Below are positions 1 through 5,758 of a DNA stretch of 5,758 bases, piece by piece. The notes below the pieces were generated by a model, which was given only the letters and a program-made list of their open reading frames with translations, made no database searches and had not been told where the DNA came from. The translations under genes were made by a program, and so were the position numbers. Within the stretch, counting starts at the first letter, position 1; every line of letters begins with the position of its first letter. The DNA lies in NCBI GenBank assembly GCA_009889585.1, contig WUQV01000276.1, forward strand, positions 1-5,758. Reading direction: 5' to 3'. The DNA is from Candidatus Bathyarchaeota archaeon. GTDB lineage: Archaea > Thermoproteota > Bathyarchaeia > Bathyarchaeales > WUQV01.

Positions 1-747
1 GATGGGTTAAGGATCGCAGCTAAAAGCTGGTGGCCGTTGCTTCAATGGGCTTTAATCGGAGTAATCATCGGCATCATTTTAGGCCTTATAAGGGGTATGT
101 TTCAAAGGCCCACCTTAGGTAGATCGCGTCAAGTTAGGCTGCTTAGCACGCAACCTCAATACGAGTTAAACTACGGAAGCCTCGCAGCGCCAAGTCGTGC
201 TATAGGCTTCCCAGCCCCTGAATGGGGGATCGGGGACATAATCTCCGGAGTTTTAGGGATGGCTTGGGCAATCGCCACGTTCTTCGTAGTCCCAGTCATA
301 ATGTACGAGAAACTTTCACCGCTTAGAGCCGTAAAAAGAAGCGTTGAAATAATTAAGGGTATTTGGAAGGAGACGCTCATACTTAAGTTTGGCTTCAAAG
401 CGCTCTTCTTACTTCTAGGGACGTTGGGCATACCGTTCATCCTTCTAGGGGTGATGGCTGGGGTTAGTTATTCCCCTGAACCTATAACTGGAGAATGGAT
501 GGGCATGACCTACACAACGCATATAATTGTTACTAACGCTCCAGCGCTTATAACGGGATTCGCAATTGCAATAGCCTATTGGGTGGCGCTAGCGTGTGTA
601 AGTTTTGCAATAAAAGGCATATTGAAGGCAGCGCTTTACGAATACTCGAAGGAAGGCCGCGTTGAACCGATCTCTCCGAAGGCTGTGGAGTTCAACCCAT
701 TGAATAACGTCATCCGCTTGCTTCAGATCGAGGAGGGCCTCGGTTAG
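1..747 (+). CDS. DUF6159-type integral membrane protein, 5'-truncated by window edge
   Basis: The reading frame is open from base 1, so the N-terminus lies outside the window. The TTG at position 37 is only an internal codon that could be mistaken for a start. The visible 248 residues contain about four hydrophobic segments (visible residues about 12-30, 79-101, 132-154 and 180-204). The centre carries the part I recognise from the DUF6159 family: a hydrophobic stretch with ATFFVVPVIMYE, then SPLRAVKRSVEIIKGIWKE (roughly 92-123). The C-terminal part has AALYEYSKEGR before the final soluble tail, also family-like. The function of the family is not known to me; membrane location is inferred from hydrophobicity. 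Two polar loops (about residues 35-78 and 156-178) look longer than in typical members. The gene converges on gatD and is followed by a T-rich tract. Family assignment is from memory of the motif pattern and is moderately sure. Confidence 0.72.
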   Translation, partial: DGLRIAAKSWWPLLQWALIGVIIGIILGLIRGMFQRPTLGRSRQVRLLSTQPQYELNYGSLAAPSRAIGFPAPEWGIGDIISGVLGMAWAIATFFVVPVIMYEKLSPLRAVKRSVEIIKGIWKETLILKFGFKALFLLLGTLGIPFILLGVMAGVSYSPEPITGEWMGMTYTTHIIVTNAPALITGFAIAIAYWVALACVSFAIKGILKAALYEYSKEGRVEPISPKAVEFNPLNNVIRLLQIEEGLG

Positions 748-915
748 GAGATTGGGTTTTAGAGCCTAAGCTTTCCCCTTTTATTTATTGTTCAATAACT
801 GACTAGTTGAGCCTCAAGGGGGCTAGCTTCGCTTTAAAAATGTTCGAGAGATGAGACCGGCGTTACGTAAAACTTCTCCGTTTTCATAATTAAAATCGAA
901 TTCTACAAGGTACGT
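748..915. other. Convergent intergenic region, no gene seen
   Basis: These 168 bases separate the 3' ends of the membrane protein gene and gatD. They hold the T-rich tract at 771-790 and a TATA-like string (GCTTTAAAAAT, 831-841). They also hold an A/T-rich patch at 887-898, which on the minus strand reads GATTTTAATTA and could help end the elp3-gatD transcript. Only tiny ORFs are present and none resembles a protein I know. Confidence 0.5.
771..790 (+). terminator. T-rich terminator-like tract after the membrane protein gene
   Basis: About 24 bases after the stop codon the plus strand reads CTTTCCCCTTTTATTTATTG, a pyrimidine/T-rich run of the type at which archaeal RNA polymerase terminates without needing a hairpin. 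It is the only such run on the plus strand before the convergent gatD gene. A weak imperfect inverted repeat (768-780 with 816-829) surrounds it but is too poor to call a hairpin terminator. Confidence 0.4.
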
Positions 916-2235
916 TTACTCGTAAAGAGTTCTCGGCGAATACTCGTAAGCGATGTTAGCCTTTAGCAAATTCCTGACCTCCTTTTGGTCCTTCGTCTGG
1001 CCTAACGCCCACATGGTCTTAACCAAAGCTGTCTCCGGCAACATATCGTCCAAAGGGATCACGCCCATAGCCAAGAGGTCGCGGCCTTGATCGTAAACTT
1101 TCATGTTAACCCGACCCCAAATGCATTGAGAGGTCATAGCCACTAGGACTCCGTTTTCAACGGCCTCTTTAACGGCTGAGAACCAATAGTCGCCGACGTG
1201 GCCCAATCCCGTTCCTTCGAGGACTATGCCTTTGTAGCCATCCTCAACGAGCCACTTTACGAGCTTAGGGCTCGCGCCCGGGTGGAATTTGACGAGGGCG
1301 ACTTTCTCCTCGAAGTTAGGCTTGAGCATCAGCTCTCCGCTCGGGTCTCGCTTACGGTAATCCTCGATGAGCATGGCGATCTTCCCGTGCTCCATTTTAG
1401 CGAGCGGAGGGCTATTGATTGAGCGGAACGTGTCCCTTCGGCTCGTGTGACACTTCCTCACCTTCGTCCCCCTGTGGAAGACGATCGAATCGTCTGACGC
1501 AGACGCATGCATAGCGACGACGACTTCTGCGAACGGCCCGAAGGCGGCAGCCCTCACGGCCTCAAGGAGGTTTAAGGCTGCGTCAGAGCTCGGCCTATCA
1601 GAAGATCGTTGGGCGCCTACGAGGATAACGGGAACGGGCAGGTTTTGAAGGGCGAAGCTCAAGGCGGCTGCAGTATACCCCATCGTATCCGTCCCGTGAG
1701 CGACGACGACTCCAGCTGCTCCTCCCTTGATGTGATAAGCAGCTCTCTCGGCCATCGCCGTCCAATGCTTAGGCGTGAGGTTCTCGCTGTAGACGCTGAA
1801 GAGCGCTTCGGCGTCGATGTTTGCAACTTCAGCGAGCTCAGGTACGATGCTGTAGAGCTCTTCAGCTGAGAGCGCTGCTCTAACGGCTCCAGTCCGATAA
1901 TCGACGCGGCTGGCTATCGTCCCGCCCGTGCTAACCAAAGCGACTTTGGGCGAGCCGGGCTTTTGCTCAGGCCGAGGAGGTAGGGTGAACGACGGCTTTA
2001 CCCCTTCTCTAACCTTCTCCACGTGAATTTCAGGCGTTATTCGAACTCCGATGTTGTAGCCGCTAGCCAACTTTATGACGATGTGCCGTTCGTCTTCGTA
2101 CATCGAGCGCGGCATCAGCAGCCCTTCGTAAACGAGGCCTCCCTTGGTTATACGAACGACGTCGCCGACTTCGACGTTGGCCTCTCGCAAGAGCTTAAGG
2201 GCTTCCCCTCGATAACCAATCAAGCTCTCGCTCAA
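916..2235 (-). CDS. gatD: Glu-tRNA(Gln) amidotransferase subunit D
   Basis: GatD is the asparaginase-like subunit of the archaeal GatDE complex. It releases ammonia from glutamine, or asparagine, which GatE uses to convert Glu-tRNA(Gln) to Gln-tRNA(Gln) in the cytoplasm. The 439 residues match the usual family length (about 435). Residues 1-90 form the GatD-specific N-terminal domain (YRGEALKLLREANVEVGDVV near the start), which plain L-asparaginases lack. The asparaginase domain begins with STGGTIAS (102-109), where Thr106 is the expected nucleophile. It continues with AHGTDTMGYTAA (179-190; Thr182 and Asp183) and KVRKCHTSRRDTF (258-270; Lys261 as the catalytic lysine by alignment with bacterial asparaginases). 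All four catalytic residues are present. The start is TTG, set by the family N-terminus and a purine-rich ribosome binding site; a second TTG four codons later is possible. The gene lies 10 bases after elp3 and is almost certainly co-transcribed. gatE is not in the window. Confidence 0.95.
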   Translation of the reverse strand: MSESLIGYRGEALKLLREANVEVGDVVRITKGGLVYEGLLMPRSMYEDERHIVIKLASGYNIGVRITPEIHVEKVREGVKPSFTLPPRPEQKPGSPKVALVSTGGTIASRVDYRTGAVRAALSAEELYSIVPELAEVANIDAEALFSVYSENLTPKHWTAMAERAAYHIKGGAAGVVVAHGTDTMGYTAAALSFALQNLPVPVILVGAQRSSDRPSSDAALNLLEAVRAAAFGPFAEVVVAMHASASDDSIVFHRGTKVRKCHTSRRDTFRSINSPPLAKMEHGKIAMLIEDYRKRDPSGELMLKPNFEEKVALVKFHPGASPKLVKWLVEDGYKGIVLEGTGLGHVGDYWFSAVKEAVENGVLVAMTSQCIWGRVNMKVYDQGRDLLAMGVIPLDDMLPETALVKTMWALGQTKDQKEVRNLLKANIAYEYSPRTLYE

Positions 2236-2237
2236 CG

Positions 2238-2247
2238 CCTCCCCCTC
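2238..2247 (-). promoter_or_regulatory. Shine-Dalgarno sequence of gatD
   Basis: On the minus strand GAGGGGGAGG runs up to two bases before the TTG start and overlaps the TGA stop of elp3. The match to the anti-Shine-Dalgarno sequence is strong, but the spacing to the first TTG is unusually short. The second in-frame TTG, 12 bases on, gives a spacing of 14, so neither start is ideal. The overlap with the elp3 stop suggests translational coupling. Confidence 0.6.
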
Positions 2248-3844
2248 AATTCAGCTCCTTCATCATGTACGGGCCTTTATGACGATAGCCGAAGCGCGTG
2301 TAATAACGCTTGACGCCTAAGGCGCTTAAGATGAGGATTCTCTTACGGTCGTATTCCTCACGCGACATCCGCTCGGCCTCTTCCAATAAGGCGGCCCCAT
2401 AGCCTTTATGCTGCCAAGCCTGAGGGGAGCGACTTCCCACGGGGACTAAGGGCCCGTAGACGTGAAGCTCTCGTACGATGGAGGACGGCCGTTCGACGAC
2501 CTCAGGCCTGTGAGCCTTTTCCGACGGCATGCGAAGCCTAAGGTAGCCTATGAGCACGTCGTTTACGGGATCTTCGACTGCGATGAACACGTCCTCCCCC
2601 TCCGAGGCTCGCTCCTTAAGGACGTTGATGCGAACGTAGTCGAGGCTCGGCTTTACGCCATCCTTCAACAGCCGATGGCCAACCTCTCGACAGCGGATGC
2701 AACGGCACTCAAGATCCAGCTCCTTTAACCGCCTTTCGACGAGGTCGCGCAAATCCCCTCTTTTAACGCCAGCTACTATCAAGGGAGCTGGGATATCGCG
2801 TTGGACTCGCATGACCCTGACCCACGGTGGGATCATCTTAGCCACGTTTACGAGGAGCTCGACCGCTTCCTCGGTTGAATAAGGCTCGTATGACCCTCGT
2901 TTCCACCATTCGTATAGCTTCGTCCCCTCGATAACCAAGCAAGGGTATATCTTCAACATGTCCGGCTTGAAGCTTTGGTCGAAGAATATCCGTCGAAATG
3001 CCTCGAGGTCGCGTTCGAAGCTCGACCCAGGTAAGCCGGGCATCATATGGTAGATGATCGCGAGCCCCGAGTCCTTAAGGATACGGGTGGCTTCGATAAC
3101 GTCATCAACGGTATGGCCCCTGTTGACGAGTTCGTAAACGTCGTCGTAGACCGTTTGGACGCCTAGTTCGACCCGCGTTATACCTAATGAGAGCAATCGA
3201 TCGACATGATGTTCCTTGGCCCAATCTGGACGAGTCTCGATCGTCATGCCTGAGTTACGGATTTTGCTCGCCTCGGACAGCCGCTTTGCCTCATCCAAGC
3301 TTTGAGAGGTTTGGCCGTTGAGGGCATCAAGGCACCTTTTGACGAAGTGCTCTTGGTAATCCGGCGGAAGGGCCGTGAAAGTCCCGCCTAAGATTATCAA
3401 TTCAACTTTGTCGACGACGTGGCCTATCGCCTCGAGCTGACGTACGCGATGGGCGACTTGCGAATAAGGGTCGAACTTATGCTCTAATGCCCTTAACGCC
3501 GCTGGCTCGTGGCCGGTGTAGCTTTGAGGTACGCCGTACGAAGGGCCCCCTGGGCAATAAGCGCAAGGGTTTCGTTGAGGACAAGGCCACGGCTTGACCA
3601 TGACGGCGATCGTCGCCACCCCTGAGATCGTACGAACGGCCTTAAGGCGAAGGAGGGGCGCCAGCTTGTCGACTTCTTCGTGCCTTAAGGATCGAATGAG
3701 GTCTACGTTCGATGGGACGCGAATTAACTTGTACCTACTGGCTACTTCCCTCTTTAAGGAGCTTACGTCAGCTTCCGTCGGGCTCGAGATGAGCATCAGC
3801 CGTTCGATTATCTCCCTGCAAGCCTCTTGCCACGAAGCGTCCAT
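2246..3844 (-). CDS. elp3: Elp3-family tRNA wobble uridine carboxymethyl-forming enzyme (radical SAM plus GNAT domains)
   Basis: Archaeal Elp3 acts alone, without the other Elongator subunits, and uses radical SAM chemistry with acetyl-CoA to begin 5-carboxymethyl modification of wobble U34 in tRNAs. The 532 residues have family length. The order is: a tRNA-binding N-terminal region (1-75); a radical SAM domain with cysteines 88, 94 and 97 in CPQRNPCAYCPGG, expected to hold a 4Fe-4S cluster; LGGTFTALP (152-160); TIETRPDW (201-208); and HMMPGLPG (266-273). A metal-binding linker CRCIRC (380-385) follows. The C-terminal GNAT domain has QHKGYGAALLEEAE (478-491) as the acetyl-CoA loop and VKRYYTRFGY (511-520), including the conserved tyrosines. 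Nothing key is missing. The ATG start has no Shine-Dalgarno sequence in front and sits about 35 bases from a TATA-like element, so the message is probably nearly leaderless. It is the first gene of the elp3-gatD operon. Older annotations call such proteins histone acetyltransferases; tRNA modification is the better-supported role. Confidence 0.95.
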   Translation of the reverse strand: MDASWQEACREIIERLMLISSPTEADVSSLKREVASRYKLIRVPSNVDLIRSLRHEEVDKLAPLLRLKAVRTISGVATIAVMVKPWPCPQRNPCAYCPGGPSYGVPQSYTGHEPAALRALEHKFDPYSQVAHRVRQLEAIGHVVDKVELIILGGTFTALPPDYQEHFVKRCLDALNGQTSQSLDEAKRLSEASKIRNSGMTIETRPDWAKEHHVDRLLSLGITRVELGVQTVYDDVYELVNRGHTVDDVIEATRILKDSGLAIIYHMMPGLPGSSFERDLEAFRRIFFDQSFKPDMLKIYPCLVIEGTKLYEWWKRGSYEPYSTEEAVELLVNVAKMIPPWVRVMRVQRDIPAPLIVAGVKRGDLRDLVERRLKELDLECRCIRCREVGHRLLKDGVKPSLDYVRINVLKERASEGEDVFIAVEDPVNDVLIGYLRLRMPSEKAHRPEVVERPSSIVRELHVYGPLVPVGSRSPQAWQHKGYGAALLEEAERMSREEYDRKRILILSALGVKRYYTRFGYRHKGPYMMKELN

Positions 3845-3868
3845 CGCGTAGGAACAGCCTTCGGGTGC

Positions 3869-3883
3869 CTAAAACTTTAAAAG
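3869..3883. promoter_or_regulatory. BRE/TATA-like promoter in the divergent elp3/S30e spacer
   Basis: CTTTAAAAG at 3875-3883 resembles an archaeal TATA box, and on the plus strand it is preceded by CTAAAA (3869-3874), a plausible BRE. With the usual distance of about 26 bases from box centre to transcription start, plus-strand RNA would begin near 3905, only a few bases before the S30e ATG at 3910. The core TTTAAA is symmetrical. Read on the minus strand, the same box would place a start near 3853, about 8 bases before the elp3 ATG. The minus-strand flank (CTCC before the box) is a poor BRE, so the plus direction is better supported. This is inferred from sequence and spacing only. Confidence 0.55.
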
Positions 3884-3909
3884 GAGAGCCTCGTTATCTA
3901 AAACTTGAG

Positions 3910-4080
3910 ATGCCGACACACGGCTCCCTTACGAAAGCGGGAAAGGTTCGTTCGCAAACGCCGAAGATAGAGCCTCTTAATAAGAAGAGGCCTATGCCGA
4001 AGGTAAGGTCTAGAAGAAACTATGAAAAGCGCGTGATCCTTCAAAGGAAATCCGGCCAGAATTGGTTACAAGCGAAGTAA
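3910..4080 (+). CDS. rps30e: Small-subunit ribosomal protein eS30 (S30e)
   Basis: This 56-residue, strongly basic protein is the archaeal counterpart of the ribosomal part of eukaryotic FAU/S30, a small-subunit protein near the decoding area. It begins MPTHGSLTKAGKVRSQTPKI, an almost textbook archaeal S30e N-terminus. It goes on with a basic stretch (24-35), RRNYEKRV (35-42) and a GQNW motif near the end (49-52). The frame extends upstream to a GTG at 3865, but those 15 codons overlap the TATA-like promoter and are not part of the family protein, so the ATG at 3910 is chosen. No Shine-Dalgarno sequence precedes it at a proper distance, which fits a leaderless message. There is no ubiquitin-like fusion, as expected for archaea. 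The amidohydrolase gene follows 21 bases later on the same strand. Confidence 0.93.
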   Translation: MPTHGSLTKAGKVRSQTPKIEPLNKKRPMPKVRSRRNYEKRVILQRKSGQNWLQAK

Positions 4081-4101
4081 GTTAACGCTCGACTTATTCT
4101 C

Positions 4102-5676
4102 ATGTTGTACGCTTCTCTCGTCCTCCTAAACGGGGATGTTTACACCTTTAACCCAAGGCAGCCGAGGGCCGAAGCCATCGCCGTATTCGACGATAAGATC
4201 GTTTACGTTGGAGACGATCGAGGGGCTAAGGGCTGCGTAGGCCCGACGACTAAGGTCTTAAACCTTAAGGGAAAGGTGGTGCTGCCGGGCTTCATCGACG
4301 CGCACATCCACTTGGCGAGCTACGGCAAGGCCCTTTCCGCCTTAGATTTGAGGGGGATGAAGTCGATAAAGCAGATAAAAGAAGCCGTTCGAGAGCGAGC
4401 TAAGCGAACTCCTTCTGGCGCGTGGATACTCGGCCGAGGCTGGGATCAAGAGGTATTGGAGGAGAGAAGGATGCCGACGAGGTGGGATCTAGACGAAGCA
4501 ACCGAAGAGCATCCGGTCGCCTTAAGGAGGGTATGCGGCCACGTTTGCGTCGTTAACTCAAAAGCCCTACGGATGGCCGATGTGGACGAAAGCACTCCTC
4601 CGCCGAAGGGAGGAAGGATAGATAAGGATTCGGTCGGAAGGCTGACGGGGATATTGTACGAAGGCGCTCAAGAGCTTGTTCTAAGGGCCGCGGAACCGAC
4701 CGAGGAGGAGCTCGTCTCAGCGTGTTCGTTAGCTTGTGAGGAAGCCGTTAGATGCGGGTTGACGAGCGTCCATTGGATCGTGAGCTCTTCAGCCGAGTTA
4801 CGCGCCATCAAAAGGGTTAAGGACGAAGGCAAGCTCACGTTACGAGTTTACGCCTTGATGCCCGTAGACCTATTGGACCATCTTAAAGGCTTAGGGCTTT
4901 GGACTGGACTAGGTGATCCCTTCCTTAAGGTCGGGGCGATTAAAGTATTCGCCGACGGCTCCCTTGGCGCTCGAACGGCCGCCTTAAGGAGGCCTTATGA
5001 CGACGACCCAAGCAACTACGGAATGCTCGTTTACTCCCCCGATGAGCTGAAGGAGCTCGTCGTTAAGGCTCACGAGGCTAAGCTTCAACTAGCGATTCAC
5101 GCTATCGGGGATAAGGCGGTCGAAGCGGCGTTGAACGCGTTAGAAGAGGCCTTGAGGAGGCCGACGAAGCATCATCGCCATCGAATAGAACATTGCTCCA
5201 TCCTCGACGAAGATTTGATTAAGCGTATGAAGGGGTTAGGCATCATCGCCTCGGTTCAACCTCACTTCGTCGTCTCGGACTTCTGGATCGTCAGCCGCGT
5301 CGGCCTTAGCAGAGCCCGTTGGGTTTACGCCTTCAAAAGCCTATTGAAAAGCGGGATCGTCGTTTGTGGAGGCTCCGATTGCCCAGTCGAGCCCATTCAG
5401 CCGTTATTAGGCGCCTGGGCTTGCGTCGTTAAACATCCTATCGTTGAGGAGAGGTTAAGCGTTGAAGAAGCCCTTAAGTTATACACGATTAACGCTGCGT
5501 TCGCGAGCTTTGAGGAAGATGTAAAGGGCTCCATAGAAGTAGGCAAGTTAGCTGACTTCGTAGTCTTAAACGAAGATCCCTTTGAAGTTGATCCGAATAG
5601 GATTAAGGATATAGAGGTGTTAATGACTATCATAGGAGGTAAAGTCGTTTACTCTAAGTTTAATGTAAGCGCTTAA
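4102..5676 (+). CDS. YtcJ-type metal-dependent amidohydrolase (Amidohydro_3), substrate unknown
   Basis: This 524-residue protein belongs to the amidohydrolase superfamily, in the YtcJ/N-substituted-formamide-deformylase-like branch. Members hydrolyse C-N bonds with a metal in a TIM barrel flanked by a small beta-sandwich built from both ends. The N-terminal part LLNGDVYTFNP (8-18) and the C-terminal GKLADFVVLNEDPFEVDP (481-498) form the sandwich. Metal-site candidates are His68 and His70 in GFIDAHIHL, Lys281 in IKVFADGSLGARTAAL, His333 in AIHAIGDKA, His364 in HRIEHCS and Asp426 in GGSDCPVEP, so the active site looks complete. No signal peptide is seen, so it is probably cytoplasmic. The true substrate cannot be told from sequence. 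The ATG start gives a normal family N-terminus; a TTG directly follows it. No Shine-Dalgarno sequence is visible. It sits 21 bases behind S30e and may share its transcript or use an unseen internal promoter. Family assignment is firm, function is not. Confidence 0.92.
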   Translation: MLYASLVLLNGDVYTFNPRQPRAEAIAVFDDKIVYVGDDRGAKGCVGPTTKVLNLKGKVVLPGFIDAHIHLASYGKALSALDLRGMKSIKQIKEAVRERAKRTPSGAWILGRGWDQEVLEERRMPTRWDLDEATEEHPVALRRVCGHVCVVNSKALRMADVDESTPPPKGGRIDKDSVGRLTGILYEGAQELVLRAAEPTEEELVSACSLACEEAVRCGLTSVHWIVSSSAELRAIKRVKDEGKLTLRVYALMPVDLLDHLKGLGLWTGLGDPFLKVGAIKVFADGSLGARTAALRRPYDDDPSNYGMLVYSPDELKELVVKAHEAKLQLAIHAIGDKAVEAALNALEEALRRPTKHHRHRIEHCSILDEDLIKRMKGLGIIASVQPHFVVSDFWIVSRVGLSRARWVYAFKSLLKSGIVVCGGSDCPVEPIQPLLGAWACVVKHPIVEERLSVEEALKLYTINAAFASFEEDVKGSIEVGKLADFVVLNEDPFEVDPNRIKDIEVLMTIIGGKVVYSKFNVSA

Positions 5677-5707
5677 GAGCTTGAGTGAAAAAGTGGCTCA
5701 TGAGCTA

Positions 5708-5758
5708 ATGATCAAAAGGATTATCCCGTTAGCGTTCGATAACATGGGCGTAAGCCGA
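5708..5758 (+). CDS. N-terminus of a probable UPF0282 metallo-beta-lactamase-fold protein, truncated by window edge
   Basis: The last 51 bases encode MIKRIIPLAFDNMGVSR with no stop. This closely resembles the start of archaeal UPF0282 proteins, which as I recall them begin with a pattern like MKIIPLA-ES-LGVRS and are predicted metallo-hydrolases of unknown role. Only 17 codons are visible, so no metal-binding motif can be checked. The ATG at 5708 gives the family N-terminus. The frame is also open upstream, with a GTG at 5693 (preceded by GAGTGA at 5683-5688, a fair Shine-Dalgarno match) and a TTG at 5681. The start is 31 bases after the amidohydrolase stop on the same strand, so co-transcription is likely. 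Confidence 0.65.
   Translation, partial: MIKRIIPLAFDNMGVSR

Larger units (their letters stand above)
2614..4989. repeat. Dispersed 8-bp palindrome CCTTAAGG, eight copies
   Basis: Exact copies lie at 2614-2621, 3073-3080, 3640-3647 and 3683-3690 (all in elp3), and at 4263-4270, 4520-4527, 4923-4930 and 4982-4989 (all in the amidohydrolase gene). In five copies the frame reads CTT-AAG (Leu-Lys) and in three TTA-AGG (Leu-Arg); the third frame would create a stop. None is found in gatD, S30e, the DUF6159 gene or intergenic DNA. The copies do not form an array and have no fixed spacing. Whether they are a functional motif or a by-product of codon preference is open. Confidence 0.6.

Noticed and set aside
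768..829. Imperfect inverted repeat (AAGCTTTCCCCTT and AAGGGGGCTAGCTT) considered as a hairpin terminator or small RNA
   Set aside because: The pairing has a bulge and mismatches with a 35-base loop, too weak to support; the T-rich tract alone is the better terminator signal.
851..889. Twelve-codon frame starting at ATG 851 behind the orphan TATA-like box
   Set aside because: It is too short to judge, lacks a ribosome binding site and has no known similarity.
1198..1869. Plus-strand open frames at 1198-1422 and 1609-1869 across gatD
   Set aside because: They lie wholly antisense to gatD, which has intact family motifs, and their translations resemble no protein I know.
916..2235. gatD considered as a stand-alone L-asparaginase
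   Set aside because: The GatD-specific N-terminal domain of about 90 residues and the total length of 439 residues fit GatD, not type I or II asparaginases.
2462..2882. Plus-strand open frames opposite the 3' half of elp3
   Set aside because: They are antisense shadows of a clearly functional elp3, with no recognisable domains.
2246..3844. elp3 considered as a histone acetyltransferase of an Elongator complex
   Set aside because: The radical SAM cysteines are present, no other Elongator subunits are nearby, and archaeal Elp3 is known to act on tRNA wobble uridine.
3594..3851. Plus-strand 85-codon frame opposite the elp3 N-terminus
   Set aside because: It is antisense to elp3 and low in complexity (Ser, Thr and Arg rich), and has no family resemblance.
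5696..5705. Perfect 10-bp palindrome GCTCATGAGC just before the UPF0282 ATG, considered as an operator
   Set aside because: About five or six 10-bp palindromes are expected by chance in a window of this size, and it occurs once.

Overview
The window comes from an archaeon, most likely of the TACK group. The evidence is a eukaryote-type ribosomal protein S30e (in archaea, from memory, found mainly outside the Euryarchaeota), the archaea-specific amidotransferase subunit GatD, a stand-alone archaeal Elp3, a DUF6159-type membrane protein, and the beginning of a UPF0282-type protein. TTG/GTG starts, a TATA-like promoter and near-absent 5' leaders also fit an archaeon. Base composition is balanced, and most of the window is protein coding.

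Layout from left to right. (1) Positions 1-747, plus strand: the 3' part of a multi-spanning membrane protein of the DUF6159 type, cut by the window edge. (2) Positions 748-915: a convergent intergenic stretch with a T-rich terminator-like tract and no supportable gene. (3) Positions 2235-916 and 3844-2246, both minus strand: elp3 followed 10 bases later by gatD, a two-gene translation operon. (4) Positions 3845-3909: a divergent promoter region with one near-palindromic TATA element that could serve both directions. (5) Positions 3910-4080, plus: S30e, whose real start is an internal ATG. (6) Positions 4102-5676, plus: an intact YtcJ-type metal-dependent amidohydrolase of unknown substrate. 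(7) From 5708 to the right edge, plus: the first 17 codons of a probable UPF0282 metallo-beta-lactamase-fold protein.

The left-centre genes share a theme. Elp3 modifies wobble uridine 34 of tRNAs, GatD (with GatE, not in this window) makes Gln-tRNA(Gln) from Glu-tRNA(Gln), and S30e is a small-subunit ribosomal protein; all three serve decoding. The amidohydrolase and UPF0282 gene follow on the S30e strand but have no evident link to translation.

I see no CRISPR array, transposon, tRNA, rRNA or defence system. No clearly new system is visible. The most unusual signal is the repeated 8-bp palindrome CCTTAAGG: eight exact copies, all inside elp3 and the amidohydrolase gene, where about 0.1 would be expected in random sequence.
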